Of a DNA stretch of 64,000 nucleotides, positions 32,750-41,030 are shown in pieces (within the stretch, counting starts at the first letter, position 1; each line of letters starts with the position of its first letter). The notes beneath the pieces were generated by a model. That model was not told where the DNA came from, ran no database searches, and saw nothing but the letters and a program-made list of their open reading frames with translations. The stretch is from CAADGU01 sp035444285 (GTDB lineage: Bacteria; Chloroflexota; Anaerolineae; Promineifilales; Promineifilaceae). The translations under genes were made by a program, and so were the position numbers. The stretch is from assembly GCA_035444285.1 (NCBI GenBank), contig DAOMOK010000003.1, positions 416,336 to 480,335 of the forward strand, written 5' to 3'.

Positions 32750-34155
32750 TTGGGATAATGTACTTTTATCGCATCATGGAGGGTCTGGGCAAAGGCACGG
32801 GCGCGGGCTACGGCCGTGCCCACATGCCCCTCCGCCCGCATCAACTCTCGCACATCCTCCGCCCCCAAATAGCCCAATATCCGCATATCACTGATCAAAA
32901 TACCAACCAACGGGTTGTCCTTCCCCTCTTTCATCGCCACCCACGCCTGCAAACTGGCCTCCCGAATCCACTCATGCCCATCCTGGCGGCTGGCCCCCGC
33001 CGCCACCAACGCCATCAACACCCGCTCCGTGGCCGCAAACGGGCCATAAATCGCCATATTGCGGGCAATGGCGCGTTCATCAATCGCCATCTCCCGCACC
33101 AGGCGAATAGCACGGCGCAGCATCTCATCCGTCGCCAGAAACCCATCCGCCTGAAAGACGCGCCGGTTGGCCGAATCATCCAGGCTGCGCTCTAAAATCG
33201 CCTGGCTGGCATTGTCCCAGGCCACCGCCGGCAGCCCGGCCACATACCGCGCCAGCGAGCAGATATTCTCCGTGTTGATCGGGTTACGCTTAAACGGCAT
33301 CGCCGATGATCCCACCTGCCCCTTGCCAAACGGCTCCGCCCACTCGCCAAACGGCGGCGACTGCAAAATGCGGAAATCCAGGGCAAATTTATGCAGCGAA
33401 GCGGCCATACCCGCCAACACCTGCTGCACCCGTAAGTCCTGCTGCCGCGTGTAGGTCTGGGTGGCGATGGGAAAATAAGGCAGTTCCAAAATCGCCATTG
33501 CCGCCGCCTCCATTTCCTCCGGCGACATCCCCGTGCCCGCCAGCAGTTCGGTGTAACCAGCTTGTGTACCCACCGCGCCTTTGAAGCCTTTACCCTTGAG
33601 ATTGGAGATGAGAGATTGGAGATTGGTGTAATCATCCAGCAAGTCCTGGGCGTAGACGGCAAAACGATAGCCCAGGGTGGTGGGTTCGGCCGGCTGGATG
33701 TGTGTGTGGGCCATGGTTGGCAGAGCGGCGGTGGCCTCGATTTTCTCTGCCAGCAGCAGCAGCAATTCCCGCAGTTGGTTTTGCACCAATCGTGCCGCTT
33801 CCCGCAGCCGCAGCGCATCGGCATTATCAGTAATATCGGCGCTGGTCGCTCCCCAGTGAATAATGCCGCCACCCACCGGACACTGTTCAGCATAGGTACG
33901 GATTTCGGCCATTACATCGTGGCGCGTTTCCTGTTCAATTTCCAGGGCACGGGGGATGTCAATATCGTCTTGATGGGTTTGCAAGTCGGCTAACTGGGCG
34001 GCGCTGACCAGCCCGGCCTGGTGCTGCGCTGCTGCCAGCGCCACCCACACCCGGCGCATCAGCCGCCGCTTGTGTTCTTCTGACCACACCTGCCGCATGG
34101 CCTCGCTGCCATAGCGCCAGGTAAAGGGAGAGATGTAGGTAGAATGAGTGAACAT
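32746..34155 (-). CDS. purB: adenylosuccinate lyase
   Basis: A 469-residue purine enzyme that cleaves SAICAR and adenylosuccinate, linking IMP synthesis to AMP. It has the superfamily signature SSAMPFKRNPINTE (about 280; flexible catalytic loop), GATSADITDNAD and MAHTHIQPAEP with catalytic His residues. Residues about 176-187 (TNLQSLISNLKG) are encoded by DNA that matches a GAGATTGGAGATT repeat unit (33596-33632), at a spot where homologues have a similar ENLxxLLDNLKG stretch. No clear ribosome site; the upstream leader is the same repeat type. guaB lies nearby, so purine genes are clustered. Confidence 0.94.
   Translation of the reverse strand: MFTHSTYISPFTWRYGSEAMRQVWSEEHKRRLMRRVWVALAAAQHQAGLVSAAQLADLQTHQDDIDIPRALEIEQETRHDVMAEIRTYAEQCPVGGGIIHWGATSADITDNADALRLREAARLVQNQLRELLLLLAEKIEATAALPTMAHTHIQPAEPTTLGYRFAVYAQDLLDDYTNLQSLISNLKGKGFKGAVGTQAGYTELLAGTGMSPEEMEAAAMAILELPYFPIATQTYTRQQDLRVQQVLAGMAASLHKFALDFRILQSPPFGEWAEPFGKGQVGSSAMPFKRNPINTENICSLARYVAGLPAVAWDNASQAILERSLDDSANRRVFQADGFLATDEMLRRAIRLVREMAIDERAIARNMAIYGPFAATERVLMALVAAGASRQDGHEWIREASLQAWVAMKEGKDNPLVGILISDMRILGYLGAEDVRELMRAEGHVGTAVARARAFAQTLHDAIKVHYPK
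33596..33632. repeat. family D repeat (GAGATTGGAGATT) inside purB
   Basis: Three GAGATTGGAGATT-like units in frame inside purB. The same unit fills 34160-34222, 22540-22585, 15565-15605 and 53105-53140, and is read as QSLISNLQSP in the protein at 51.4 kb. Confidence 0.75.
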
Positions 34156-34159
34156 GGAA

Positions 34160-34222
34160 GAGATTAGAGAGCGCAGATGGGAGATTAGAGGTGCGTCAAT
34201 CTCTAATCGCTAATCTCCCATC
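34160..34222. repeat. family D repeat block upstream of purB
   Basis: GATGGGAGATTAGAGG and, on the right, CTAATCTCCCATC form an imperfect inverted repeat between purB and the small coiled-coil gene. Confidence 0.75.
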
Positions 34223-34420
34223 TCAGACATCCAATGACAAATGAGCGCCATAGTCGCCGTTTTTCTCCTCAAGTCGGGCCAAACGACGTTCTTCGCGTGA
34301 CTGTTCTTGCAAGGCGCGCGTATCTTCTATTAACTTGCGCCTCTCTGCTTCCAAATGGGCCAGTATTTCTGCATTTTTACGAGCCTGTTCTTGTGTCAGA
34401 TGAACTTCAATCTTTGCCAT
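34223..34420 (-). CDS. small coiled-coil protein
   Basis: A 65-residue highly charged protein (MAKIEVHLTQEQARKNAEIL, then AERRKLIEDTRALQEQSREE), predicted to be one long helix or coiled coil. I do not recognise the family. The ATG at 34420 is supported by GGAGAAAGAG. It sits between guaB and purB on the same strand, so it may be co-transcribed with them. It could be a small structural or regulatory protein. Confidence 0.7.
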   Translation of the reverse strand: MAKIEVHLTQEQARKNAEILAHLEAERRKLIEDTRALQEQSREERRLARLEEKNGDYGAHLSLDV

Positions 34421-34435
34421 TTCTCTTTCTCCGCA

Positions 34436-34505
34436 CTCCATGACCCGTAATCCGCGAGCCATCGGATTACAAATTACGGATTACCGATTACCGATTACGG
34501 ATCAC
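34436..34505. repeat. family C repeat block, includes guaB stop codon
   Basis: CGGATTACAAATTACGGATT-like units; the guaB TGA (34502-34504) is part of the block. Confidence 0.8.
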
Positions 34506-35986
34506 CGTCTCACCTGATAGTTGGGCGCTTCTTTAGTGATGGTAATGCCATGTGGGTGACTTTCCAGCAGCCCGGCGTTGGTAATGCGCACAAAGCGGGC
34601 TTTGTCATGCAGTTCGGCCAGATTAGCCGCACCCACATACCCCATGCCAGAGCGCAGCCCACCCATCAGTTGGTACATCACGTCACCCAGTTTACCACGA
34701 TAGGGTACCTGCCCTTCCACTCCCTCCGGTACCAGCTTGTCGCGTTCACCATTTTTCTTGACGCCGCTGCCGTAACGGTCGGCGCCCTGCCCCTGCATGG
34801 CGCCCAGGCTGCCCATGCCCCGATACACCTTGTAGCGCCGCCCTTCATAGAGGATGATCTCACCTGGGCTTTCTTCCAACCCGGCCAGCATGGAGCCAAG
34901 CATGACGGCGCTGCCGCCGGCCGCTAATGATTTGACAATATCGCCGCTGTATTTGATGCCCCCATCGGCGATGATGGGAATGCCGCGTTTGGCGCCGGCG
35001 GCGGCACATTCCAACACGGCCGTCAACTGCGGCATACCGGCCCCGGACACAATGCGCGTGGTGCAAATAGACCCCGCGCCAATGCCAACTTTGACGGCAT
35101 CGGCCCCGGCTTCGGCCAGATCATGTACCCCCTGGGCGGTGGCTGCATTACCGGCAACAATGGCTAACCGCGGGTATCTGGCTCTGGCTTCACGGACGGT
35201 ACGCAGCACCAGGGCAGTATGCCCATGTGCGGTATCAATTACGGCCACATCCACACCCGCCTGCACCAGCACATCCAGCCGGGCCAACCCTTTTTCGCCC
35301 ACACCAATGGCCGCCGCGCTGAGCAAACGGCCGTTCCCGTCCGTCGCCGCATGGGGATAATTTACCTTTTTCAGAATGTCTTTAACCGTGATTAGCCCCT
35401 TGAGATGAAAGTGATCATCTACCAACGGCAATTTTTCAATGCGATGACGGTGCAGAATCTCTTTGGCTTCATCCAGGGTGGTGCCGACGGGAGCGGTTAT
35501 CAACCCTTCGCTGGTCATAAACTGCGAGATGGGCTGGCTACCCGGCTTTACAAAGCGGGTGTCACGGTTGGTGAGGATGCCGACGAGACGGCCGTTCCCC
35601 TCCGTAATGGGCACACCAGAAATATGGTAGCGGCTCATCAGGTTTTCGGCATCGGCCAGGGTATGTGACGGCCGTAACGTCACCGGGTCCACAATCATGC
35701 CCGCCTCTGAGCGTTTCACCATGTCCACCTGCTCCGCCTGTTCTTCCACGTCCAGATTCCGGTGAATGACGCCAATACCACCCAGCCGCGCCAGCCCAAT
35801 GCCCATGCGCGCCTCAGTCACCGTATCCATTGCCGCCGACAGCACCGGAATGTTCAAAAACACATCACCAGCCAGACGGGTACGCAGTTCCACATCGGCC
35901 GGTAATACTTCCGAATATCCCGGCGCTAATAACACATCATCAAACGTCAGCGCCAGCTCCCCAATTTTTTCTGAAAGGTCAACCAT
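34502..35986 (-). CDS. guaB: inosine-5'-monophosphate dehydrogenase
   Basis: A 494-residue IMPDH that oxidises IMP to XMP with NAD+, the first step to GMP. The catalytic loop GAGSICTTRIVSGAG holds the active Cys near residue 306; the IMP-binding DGGIKYSGDIVKSLAAG and flap MGSLGAMQG follow. Two CBS domains (about 95-210; MSRYHISGVPITEGNGRLVG) are inserted after the first barrel strands, as usual. GAGGAAAC precedes ATG 35986. A family A palindrome lies between it and lgt. The stop codon lies in a repeat block. Confidence 0.97.
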   Translation of the reverse strand: MVDLSEKIGELALTFDDVLLAPGYSEVLPADVELRTRLAGDVFLNIPVLSAAMDTVTEARMGIGLARLGGIGVIHRNLDVEEQAEQVDMVKRSEAGMIVDPVTLRPSHTLADAENLMSRYHISGVPITEGNGRLVGILTNRDTRFVKPGSQPISQFMTSEGLITAPVGTTLDEAKEILHRHRIEKLPLVDDHFHLKGLITVKDILKKVNYPHAATDGNGRLLSAAAIGVGEKGLARLDVLVQAGVDVAVIDTAHGHTALVLRTVREARARYPRLAIVAGNAATAQGVHDLAEAGADAVKVGIGAGSICTTRIVSGAGMPQLTAVLECAAAGAKRGIPIIADGGIKYSGDIVKSLAAGGSAVMLGSMLAGLEESPGEIILYEGRRYKVYRGMGSLGAMQGQGADRYGSGVKKNGERDKLVPEGVEGQVPYRGKLGDVMYQLMGGLRSGMGYVGAANLAELHDKARFVRITNAGLLESHPHGITITKEAPNYQVRR

Positions 35987-35999
35987 TGTTTCCTCAATT

Positions 36000-36054
36000 G
36001 TTCGTAGTAGGCGATTTATCGCCTGTTTACGGCGATAAATCGCCTACTACAAAC
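36000..36054. repeat. family A palindrome, copy 2 (between guaB and lgt)
   Basis: GTTCGTAGTAGGCGATTTAT...ATAAATCGCCTACTACAAAC hairpin, 55 bases, eight bases from the lgt stop. Confidence 0.95.
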
Positions 36055-36061
36055 GTCACCA

Positions 36062-36967
36062 TTAACTCCGTTTTGGCTTTGGTTTGGACGGCCGTTTCTT
36101 ACCACTGGCCAGCGCTGGCAATCTCTCATTCCGGGCCAGAGCAATAAAGACGCCCACCAAAACCAGTCCAATAGACATCAGCATCGAGTAGGTAATAAAT
36201 GTATTACCCACCGTCGTCTGGTCGGGTCGGAAGAGTTCGATCCAGGCGCGGTTGCCGCCCCACCATACCAGGAAAATGCCAAACAACGTACCCGGCTGCC
36301 ATACGCTCCGGTACCGGTTGTTCAAGAAATGCAGCAAGATAAAACCGACAAACAGGGCGATGGATTCATACAAAAAGGTAGGGTGGAAACGGGTGTCAGC
36401 CGAAAGGGTAATATATTCTGGCAGGCGGTAGGGCGCCTCAATGCGCAGCCCCCAGGGTAAGGTAGTCGGCGGGCCATAGAGTTCCTGGTTGATGAAATTC
36501 CCCCAACGGCCAATGGCCTGCGCCAGCAGCAGCGCCGGGCCAGCCACGTCAGCATAATGCCAGATGGGCAATTTGCGCCATTTAGCATACAACCAACCCA
36601 CGACGGCTGCGCCGACAAAACCACCCAGGATATTAACGCCACCAGCGCGCACATTCACCATATCGAGCAAGGTATCATATTGGCCGCCATCCATCATATC
36701 CAGGATGACATAGGTGATGCGGGCGAAAAAGTAGCCGGAAAAAACGACAATAATGAGGCCATTATAAAATTCGTCAATAACACGGGGGGGCTGATCTCGC
36801 TTTCGCAGTTCGCGGACGGCCCACCATGCACCCAGAGCTATACCGATGACGATGATGATGCCATACCAGAAAATGGGAAAACTGGGGCCCCAGCCAAAAC
36901 GCTCTTGCAAAAACAGGGGGATGGGAATTTCAAAGGCGATGCGGTCTATTTGCAGTTGGTCAAACAT
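36062..36967 (-). CDS. lgt: prolipoprotein diacylglyceryl transferase
   Basis: A 301-residue integral membrane enzyme that adds diacylglycerol to the lipobox Cys of prolipoproteins, such as the several lipoproteins in this window. The Lgt signature GRWGNFINQELYG (about 150) contains the essential Arg and Asn, and HPTFLYES lies near residue 205. About seven helices. GAGGAAG precedes ATG 36967. The C-terminus is a basic tail (KKRPSKPKPKRS). It is followed at once by a family A palindrome and then guaB. Confidence 0.96.
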   Translation of the reverse strand: MFDQLQIDRIAFEIPIPLFLQERFGWGPSFPIFWYGIIIVIGIALGAWWAVRELRKRDQPPRVIDEFYNGLIIVVFSGYFFARITYVILDMMDGGQYDTLLDMVNVRAGGVNILGGFVGAAVVGWLYAKWRKLPIWHYADVAGPALLLAQAIGRWGNFINQELYGPPTTLPWGLRIEAPYRLPEYITLSADTRFHPTFLYESIALFVGFILLHFLNNRYRSVWQPGTLFGIFLVWWGGNRAWIELFRPDQTTVGNTFITYSMLMSIGLVLVGVFIALARNERLPALASGKKRPSKPKPKRS

Positions 36968-36984
36968 TTTCTTCCTCAGTCATG

Positions 36985-37033
36985 GGGTCATTGGGTAATT
37001 GAGTAATCGAGTAATTACCCAATTACTCCATTA
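36985..37033. repeat. GTAATTGAGTAAT inverted repeat
   Basis: GGGTAATTGAGTAAT and ATTACCCAATTACTCC pair between lgt and the sulfatase-fold gene. Similar units (GAGTAATTGGGTAATTGG) form the end of pcrA at 26210. Confidence 0.7.
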
Positions 37034-38638
37034 CTAATCAATATAACCTAAGGCGCGCAAACGCTGCGCCAGGTTGTCATCAATTTCTACTTCGACGCTG
37101 GTTGCCAGGTGGTCGCGTTGGCAGGCGACGTTGGCGGCAATGCGCCGGATGTCGTCGTTGAGGGAGTTGGTGGTCAACGGCCGTGCCGCCAACACATTCT
37201 CCACTTCCTCCACATCGGCTGCCAGGTCAAACAGTTCATCTGGCTGGTCATCTACATGAATCAGCTTATAGGTGGAGGCGGCTTCTACCCCGGTCTGGCG
37301 CACCACCGCCCGCCGCGTGGAAAGGCAGCGGGCAGCGGACAGCAGTTCGGGTTGGCGCTTTTCGATGGCTTTGACAAAGGTGAGCGGGGGATAAACTTCG
37401 GTGTAGGCCACACCATTTTCGGGGTCACGGCCCGCAGCAACTTCGGATAAGCCGTAAGCCGATTCCAGCAGCGTCAGCCCATGCACCGAAGCCGGTTCCA
37501 GACCGGGCATCTCCGGCAGACGACCGGCCGCATCCAACATGGTGTGGAATACACGGCGGGTACTGACGGGTGTATCAATACGCCCCGGTTGTGTAATCCG
37601 TTTGGGCCAGTTTACAATCAGCGGCACATGCACCAATTCCTGATAAGCCACAAAAGCGTGCCCCATGTAACCATGTTCACCCAGCCCATCGCCATGATCG
37701 GCAACGATGATGGTAAGCGTGTTCTGCTGGTTGGCACGGCCGTTGATCACCGCAAACAGTTCGCCCAGATAATCATCCTGATACGCCACCTCCGCATCAT
37801 ACATATCGCTCAATACACGGCTTTCCAGTTCCGTATGCGGTTCGGTCAGGGGCGCGGCCCAACGGTAGGCTTCCCGGTTCCAACGGCGCATCACGTCTCG
37901 CGCTTCTTTGTTCTCGCGGAAATAGGGCGCCACCTGGTCCACAAATTCCCCAGGCGGCCAAAAAGGCAGGTGCGTCTCCATCAGATTGAGAAACAAAAAC
38001 AGCGGTTTCTCTGTTGTTTGCGTTTCCCGCTGGCGCAGCCAATGGCTCACATCTTTCACCGAACGTTGATTTTGCCCCTTAAAATTTGCCAGCTTCGACC
38101 AGAGCGGCGTTAACCAGGCATTGAGTGAAATCTGAAATGCCAGGTCAGACTGCCCAAAAAAGTTCTGAATGGGGTAAGAGATACGGCGCAAAAATTGGGT
38201 ATACCCTTCCACCAATTGGTTGAACGGCCAGGGCAAAGCAGTGGAATGTCCCGGCATACTGGGGATTGCACCACCATAGTTGTAAAACGTATCAAAACCC
38301 CGTTTCAACCCGTTATTCAAAATACCCACCAGCGGATTGTTACAAAAGCCAACCGTTTCATACCCGGTCTGGCGCAGCGCCTCAGCCAGATGCAGCCGGT
38401 CGGGGGGCAGGCTTTGGTGCGCTTGCAGCAGTTGGTGGGCCGTAGGATACAGGCCGGTAAACATGGCCGCGTGGCTGGGCACCGTCCACTGCGCCGGCGA
38501 AATGGCCTGCTCAAAGAGCAAACTCTGGTCGGCAAAACGGTCAAGGTTAGGCGTGATGGGGCGTTGGTAGCCATAACAACCCAGCCGGTCAGCCCGCTGG
38601 GTGTCCAGAACAATGAAGATGATGTCAGGATGATTCAT
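37034..38638 (-). CDS. sulfatase-fold hydrolase with Thr at the nucleophile position
   Basis: A 534-residue cytoplasmic-looking enzyme of the alkaline phosphatase/sulfatase superfamily. It shows IIFIVLDTQRADRLGCYGY (metal Asp), QWTVPSHAAMFTGLYP and IIVADHGDGLGEHG (metal Asp/His). True sulfatases have C/S-x-P-x-R at the second site; here it is T-V-P-S-H, so there is no formylglycine Cys and Thr is the likely nucleophile. Phosphodiesterase or phosphotransferase activity is therefore more likely than sulfatase. No secretion signal is seen. The 3' end abuts a GTAATTGAG hairpin block. Confidence 0.85.
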   Translation of the reverse strand: MNHPDIIFIVLDTQRADRLGCYGYQRPITPNLDRFADQSLLFEQAISPAQWTVPSHAAMFTGLYPTAHQLLQAHQSLPPDRLHLAEALRQTGYETVGFCNNPLVGILNNGLKRGFDTFYNYGGAIPSMPGHSTALPWPFNQLVEGYTQFLRRISYPIQNFFGQSDLAFQISLNAWLTPLWSKLANFKGQNQRSVKDVSHWLRQRETQTTEKPLFLFLNLMETHLPFWPPGEFVDQVAPYFRENKEARDVMRRWNREAYRWAAPLTEPHTELESRVLSDMYDAEVAYQDDYLGELFAVINGRANQQNTLTIIVADHGDGLGEHGYMGHAFVAYQELVHVPLIVNWPKRITQPGRIDTPVSTRRVFHTMLDAAGRLPEMPGLEPASVHGLTLLESAYGLSEVAAGRDPENGVAYTEVYPPLTFVKAIEKRQPELLSAARCLSTRRAVVRQTGVEAASTYKLIHVDDQPDELFDLAADVEEVENVLAARPLTTNSLNDDIRRIAANVACQRDHLATSVEVEIDDNLAQRLRALGYID

Positions 38639-38650
38639 TGGGGGGGAATT

Positions 38651-39343
38651 TTACCCACTTCTGAAGCGATAACCAACCCCACGCACGGTTTGTAACCAAC
38701 GCGGCAGGGCCGGGTCGGCTTCGATTTTGCGGCGCAGGTGATGGATGTAGGTTTTGACGCCGTCTACGGCCGTGTCATCCGCCCACCCCCACACCGCCTT
38801 GGCCAGGTCAGCCGTTGTGACCACTTCATCGGCATGGTCAACCAAAAAGAGCAGCATGTCAAACTCGCGGGGGCGCAGTTCCACCTCTTGCCCCTGCACC
38901 CACACCTGGTGCGCCGCCCGGTCAATCACCAGTTCGCCATCCCCAAAAGAATCAGGCGGCGCTGTGGCAGCCTGTTCCAAATGGCGCAGACGCACCCAAA
39001 TCCGGGCTAATAGTTCGGCCGGGTTAACCGGCTTTACCAGGTAGTCATCTGCGCCCAATTTCAGCCCTTTAACGATGTTGTCGGTGTCGCCGACGGCCGT
39101 GAGAAAAATAACGGGCACATTGGAAAATTCACGGATACGCCGGCACAATGCCCACCCCCCCATCACCGGCGCCATCACATCCAGCAGAACCAACGCCGGG
39201 CGATGCAGCCGCGCCAGTTCCAATCCATCCTCGGTGGTATTTGCTACCAACGGCTCATAACCCGCTCCCCGCAGCAGCGCGTCCAGCGTCATAGAAAAGG
39301 GTATTTCATCTTCAACAATCAGGATTTTGGTTTTCAAGGCCAT
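38651..39343 (-). CDS. OmpR/PhoB-type response regulator
   Basis: A 230-residue regulator: receiver domain (1-120) with the acidic pair in IVEDE, phospho-acceptor Asp55 in LVLLDVMAP and Lys104 in YLVKPVNP, then a winged-helix DNA-binding domain (about 130-228; LRPREFDMLLFLVDHADEVV, KTYIHHLRRKIE, VRGVGYRF). No histidine kinase is directly adjacent; the nearest is at 42.1 kb on the same strand, five genes away. Its stop is 13 bases from the sulfatase-fold gene start, which suggests one transcript. Confidence 0.94.
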   Translation of the reverse strand: MALKTKILIVEDEIPFSMTLDALLRGAGYEPLVANTTEDGLELARLHRPALVLLDVMAPVMGGWALCRRIREFSNVPVIFLTAVGDTDNIVKGLKLGADDYLVKPVNPAELLARIWVRLRHLEQAATAPPDSFGDGELVIDRAAHQVWVQGQEVELRPREFDMLLFLVDHADEVVTTADLAKAVWGWADDTAVDGVKTYIHHLRRKIEADPALPRWLQTVRGVGYRFRSG

Positions 39344-39365
39344 ACCAGACCTGGCAGTTTTTACC

Positions 39366-39403
39366 AGACCTGACAGGTTTTTTGAAACCTGTCAGGTCTT
39401 GCT
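39366..39403. repeat. family E palindrome between SDR and regulator genes
   Basis: GACCTGACAGGTTTTTTGAA pairs with AAACCTGTCAGGTC. It could terminate the SDR transcript on the minus strand. Confidence 0.85.
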
Positions 39404-40184
39404 AAAACTTCATGCGCCGGAAAATGAAAGAAGGAATATGACGAATAATGAGACCAACCAGACCCCACCGGGCAGGCAAATAGATGGTTTGTTTCCGGCG
39501 GCGAATGGCCTGAAAAATGGCCGCTGCCGCCTGCTCCGGCGAGATGACCCAAAAGGTTTTGGGCGCATTTTCCAGCAGTACCGTGTCTACAAAACCGGGT
39601 TTGATGGTGGTAACGGTAACGCCGTGCCGGGTGAGCCGGTTACGCAGCGCCTCCAGGTAGGTATTCAACCCGGCCTTGCTGGTGTTGTAGACGGGCGCGC
39701 CCACCCGCCCCCGGTCGCCGGCAATGGAGCTTATACCCACCATATGCCCGCCGCCTGCCCGTTCAAAGCGCAGCGCCGCCTGGTTGAGCCAGGCAATGGC
39801 CCCCAGCAGGTTGACATCTATCATCGCCTTATCTTTGGCAAAGTCATATTCATCCAGGGCCACATTTGGCTGCGTCCCGGCAACGTACACAATCAAATCC
39901 AGGCCACCCAAGTCACGGGTGATGGTCTGGAAGAGGCCGGGGATTTCGTCATAATTGGTGACGTTGTGGGCATAAGGGAGGATTTTGGCGGGGGACACGG
40001 CCGTGTTCACACTCTGGCACAACTCTTGTAGTAAAGTTTCGCGGCGGGCCACGGCGGCGACCGTGTAACCTTGCCGCACCAGTTCGCGGGTGAGCGCCGC
40101 GCCAATGCCTGAAGATGCGCCTACCACAATGGCGCGTTTTTGTGGTTCTAATGGTCGGGTTGGGTTGGAAGTAACATCTGTCAT
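39402..40184 (-). CDS. short-chain dehydrogenase/reductase
   Basis: A 260-residue classical SDR: cofactor loop VGASSGIGAAL (about 21-31), NVTNYDEIP, NAG-equivalent VYVAGTQ, the catalytic SSIAG with Ser and YNTSK (Tyr and Lys near 165-170), and a C-terminal hydrophobic end (LVGLIIRHIPSFIFRRMKF) that suggests membrane association. An NADP-dependent ketone or aldehyde reductase, perhaps in lipid metabolism given the acyltransferase and patatin genes upstream. The start at 40184 (MTDVTSNPT) is preferred over an earlier Met at 40202. Confidence 0.9.
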   Translation of the reverse strand: MTDVTSNPTRPLEPQKRAIVVGASSGIGAALTRELVRQGYTVAAVARRETLLQELCQSVNTAVSPAKILPYAHNVTNYDEIPGLFQTITRDLGGLDLIVYVAGTQPNVALDEYDFAKDKAMIDVNLLGAIAWLNQAALRFERAGGGHMVGISSIAGDRGRVGAPVYNTSKAGLNTYLEALRNRLTRHGVTVTTIKPGFVDTVLLENAPKTFWVISPEQAAAAIFQAIRRRKQTIYLPARWGLVGLIIRHIPSFIFRRMKF

Positions 40185-40204
40185 AGCCGCGGATTGTATC
40201 ACAG

Positions 40205-40245
40205 CGCCACACCGATTACCGATCCACCGATCACCGATTACCGGT
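40205..40245. repeat. family C repeat block, includes plsC stop codon
   Basis: CACCGATTACCGATCCACCG-type units; the TGA of the acyltransferase (40231-40233) lies inside. Confidence 0.8.
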
Positions 40246-40986
40246 CTGGCGCTGCTGCCACACGGCCGTCAGCCTTTCGTGTGTCATCTCGGAAAGCTGC
40301 ACCGGGGAAGCGCCTGGCGTCGGCAGCACCGGCTCCAGCAGCGTTATTTCCGCTATCACCGGCCCCTTGAACCGGGCCAACCGCTGCAAAGCTGCGCCAA
40401 TCCCTTCATCTCGTTGCCAGATAGCTGCTTCCAAATGGCTGTAGGTAATGGCACAGGGCAAAAAGGCCGCGCCCACATCCGTCACAATCTCAAACGCGCC
40501 ATAGCGGAATGGCAGCAGTTCCGTGCCCGGCCCCCGCTGCCCCTCCGGGTATAACACAATCGGCGGATGGTAGGAAATGCGCGACAGCGTATGCCGGGCC
40601 GCCTGGCGTGACGCCTTATCGGTGCGTTCCACAAAAACGCAGCCAATCGCTTTGGCAATCCAGCCAATAAACGGCATTCGGCGCACCTCATCCTTCGCCA
40701 GAAAGCTCACCGGCGTCACCGACAGCAACGCCAAAATGTCCAGGTAAGAAACATGGTTAGGAAAAAGAAAACCGCTGAAGTCTGCCAGCCGCTCCGCTTC
40801 TGGGCAAATCACTTCCACCCGCAGCACGCGCAGCAGCCGCCGCACAAACCACTGCAACACCAAAAAAGACGGCCGATATCCGCCGATGTGAAACGGCAGC
40901 AGCGCCGCCAACAGCACAAACACCGTCGCCGCCATCACCAAAAACCCACTCGCCGCCAGGCGATACATACCCCGAATTCGACTCAT
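40231..40986 (-). CDS. 1-acylglycerol-3-phosphate O-acyltransferase (PlsC family)
   Basis: A 251-residue membrane-bound acyltransferase. One N-terminal helix (LVMAATVFVLLAALLPFHIG) leads to the PlsC domain, with the catalytic NHVSYLD (HxxxxD), MPFIGWIAKAIGCVFVERTD and the substrate motif YPEGQRGPG. It makes phosphatidic acid or acylates another lyso-lipid. I choose ATG 40986 (MSRIRGMYRLA). It clusters with SDR and patatin genes on the same strand, so a lipid unit is likely. The C-terminal TGNR and stop are encoded by a repeat. Confidence 0.9.
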   Translation of the reverse strand: MSRIRGMYRLAASGFLVMAATVFVLLAALLPFHIGGYRPSFLVLQWFVRRLLRVLRVEVICPEAERLADFSGFLFPNHVSYLDILALLSVTPVSFLAKDEVRRMPFIGWIAKAIGCVFVERTDKASRQAARHTLSRISYHPPIVLYPEGQRGPGTELLPFRYGAFEIVTDVGAAFLPCAITYSHLEAAIWQRDEGIGAALQRLARFKGPVIAEITLLEPVLPTPGASPVQLSEMTHERLTAVWQQRQTGNR

Positions 40987-40989
40987 ATA

Positions 40990-41030
40990 ACTCCGATTAC
41001 CGACCACCGATTACCGATCACCGATTACCC
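40990..41030. repeat. family C repeat block, includes patatin gene stop codon
   Basis: CCGATTACCGACCACCGATT-type units; the patatin gene TAA is at 41025-41027. Confidence 0.8.

Noticed and set aside
37034..38638. Calling the sulfatase-fold gene an arylsulfatase
   Set aside because: The formylglycine Cys/Ser and the Arg of the signature are both absent.
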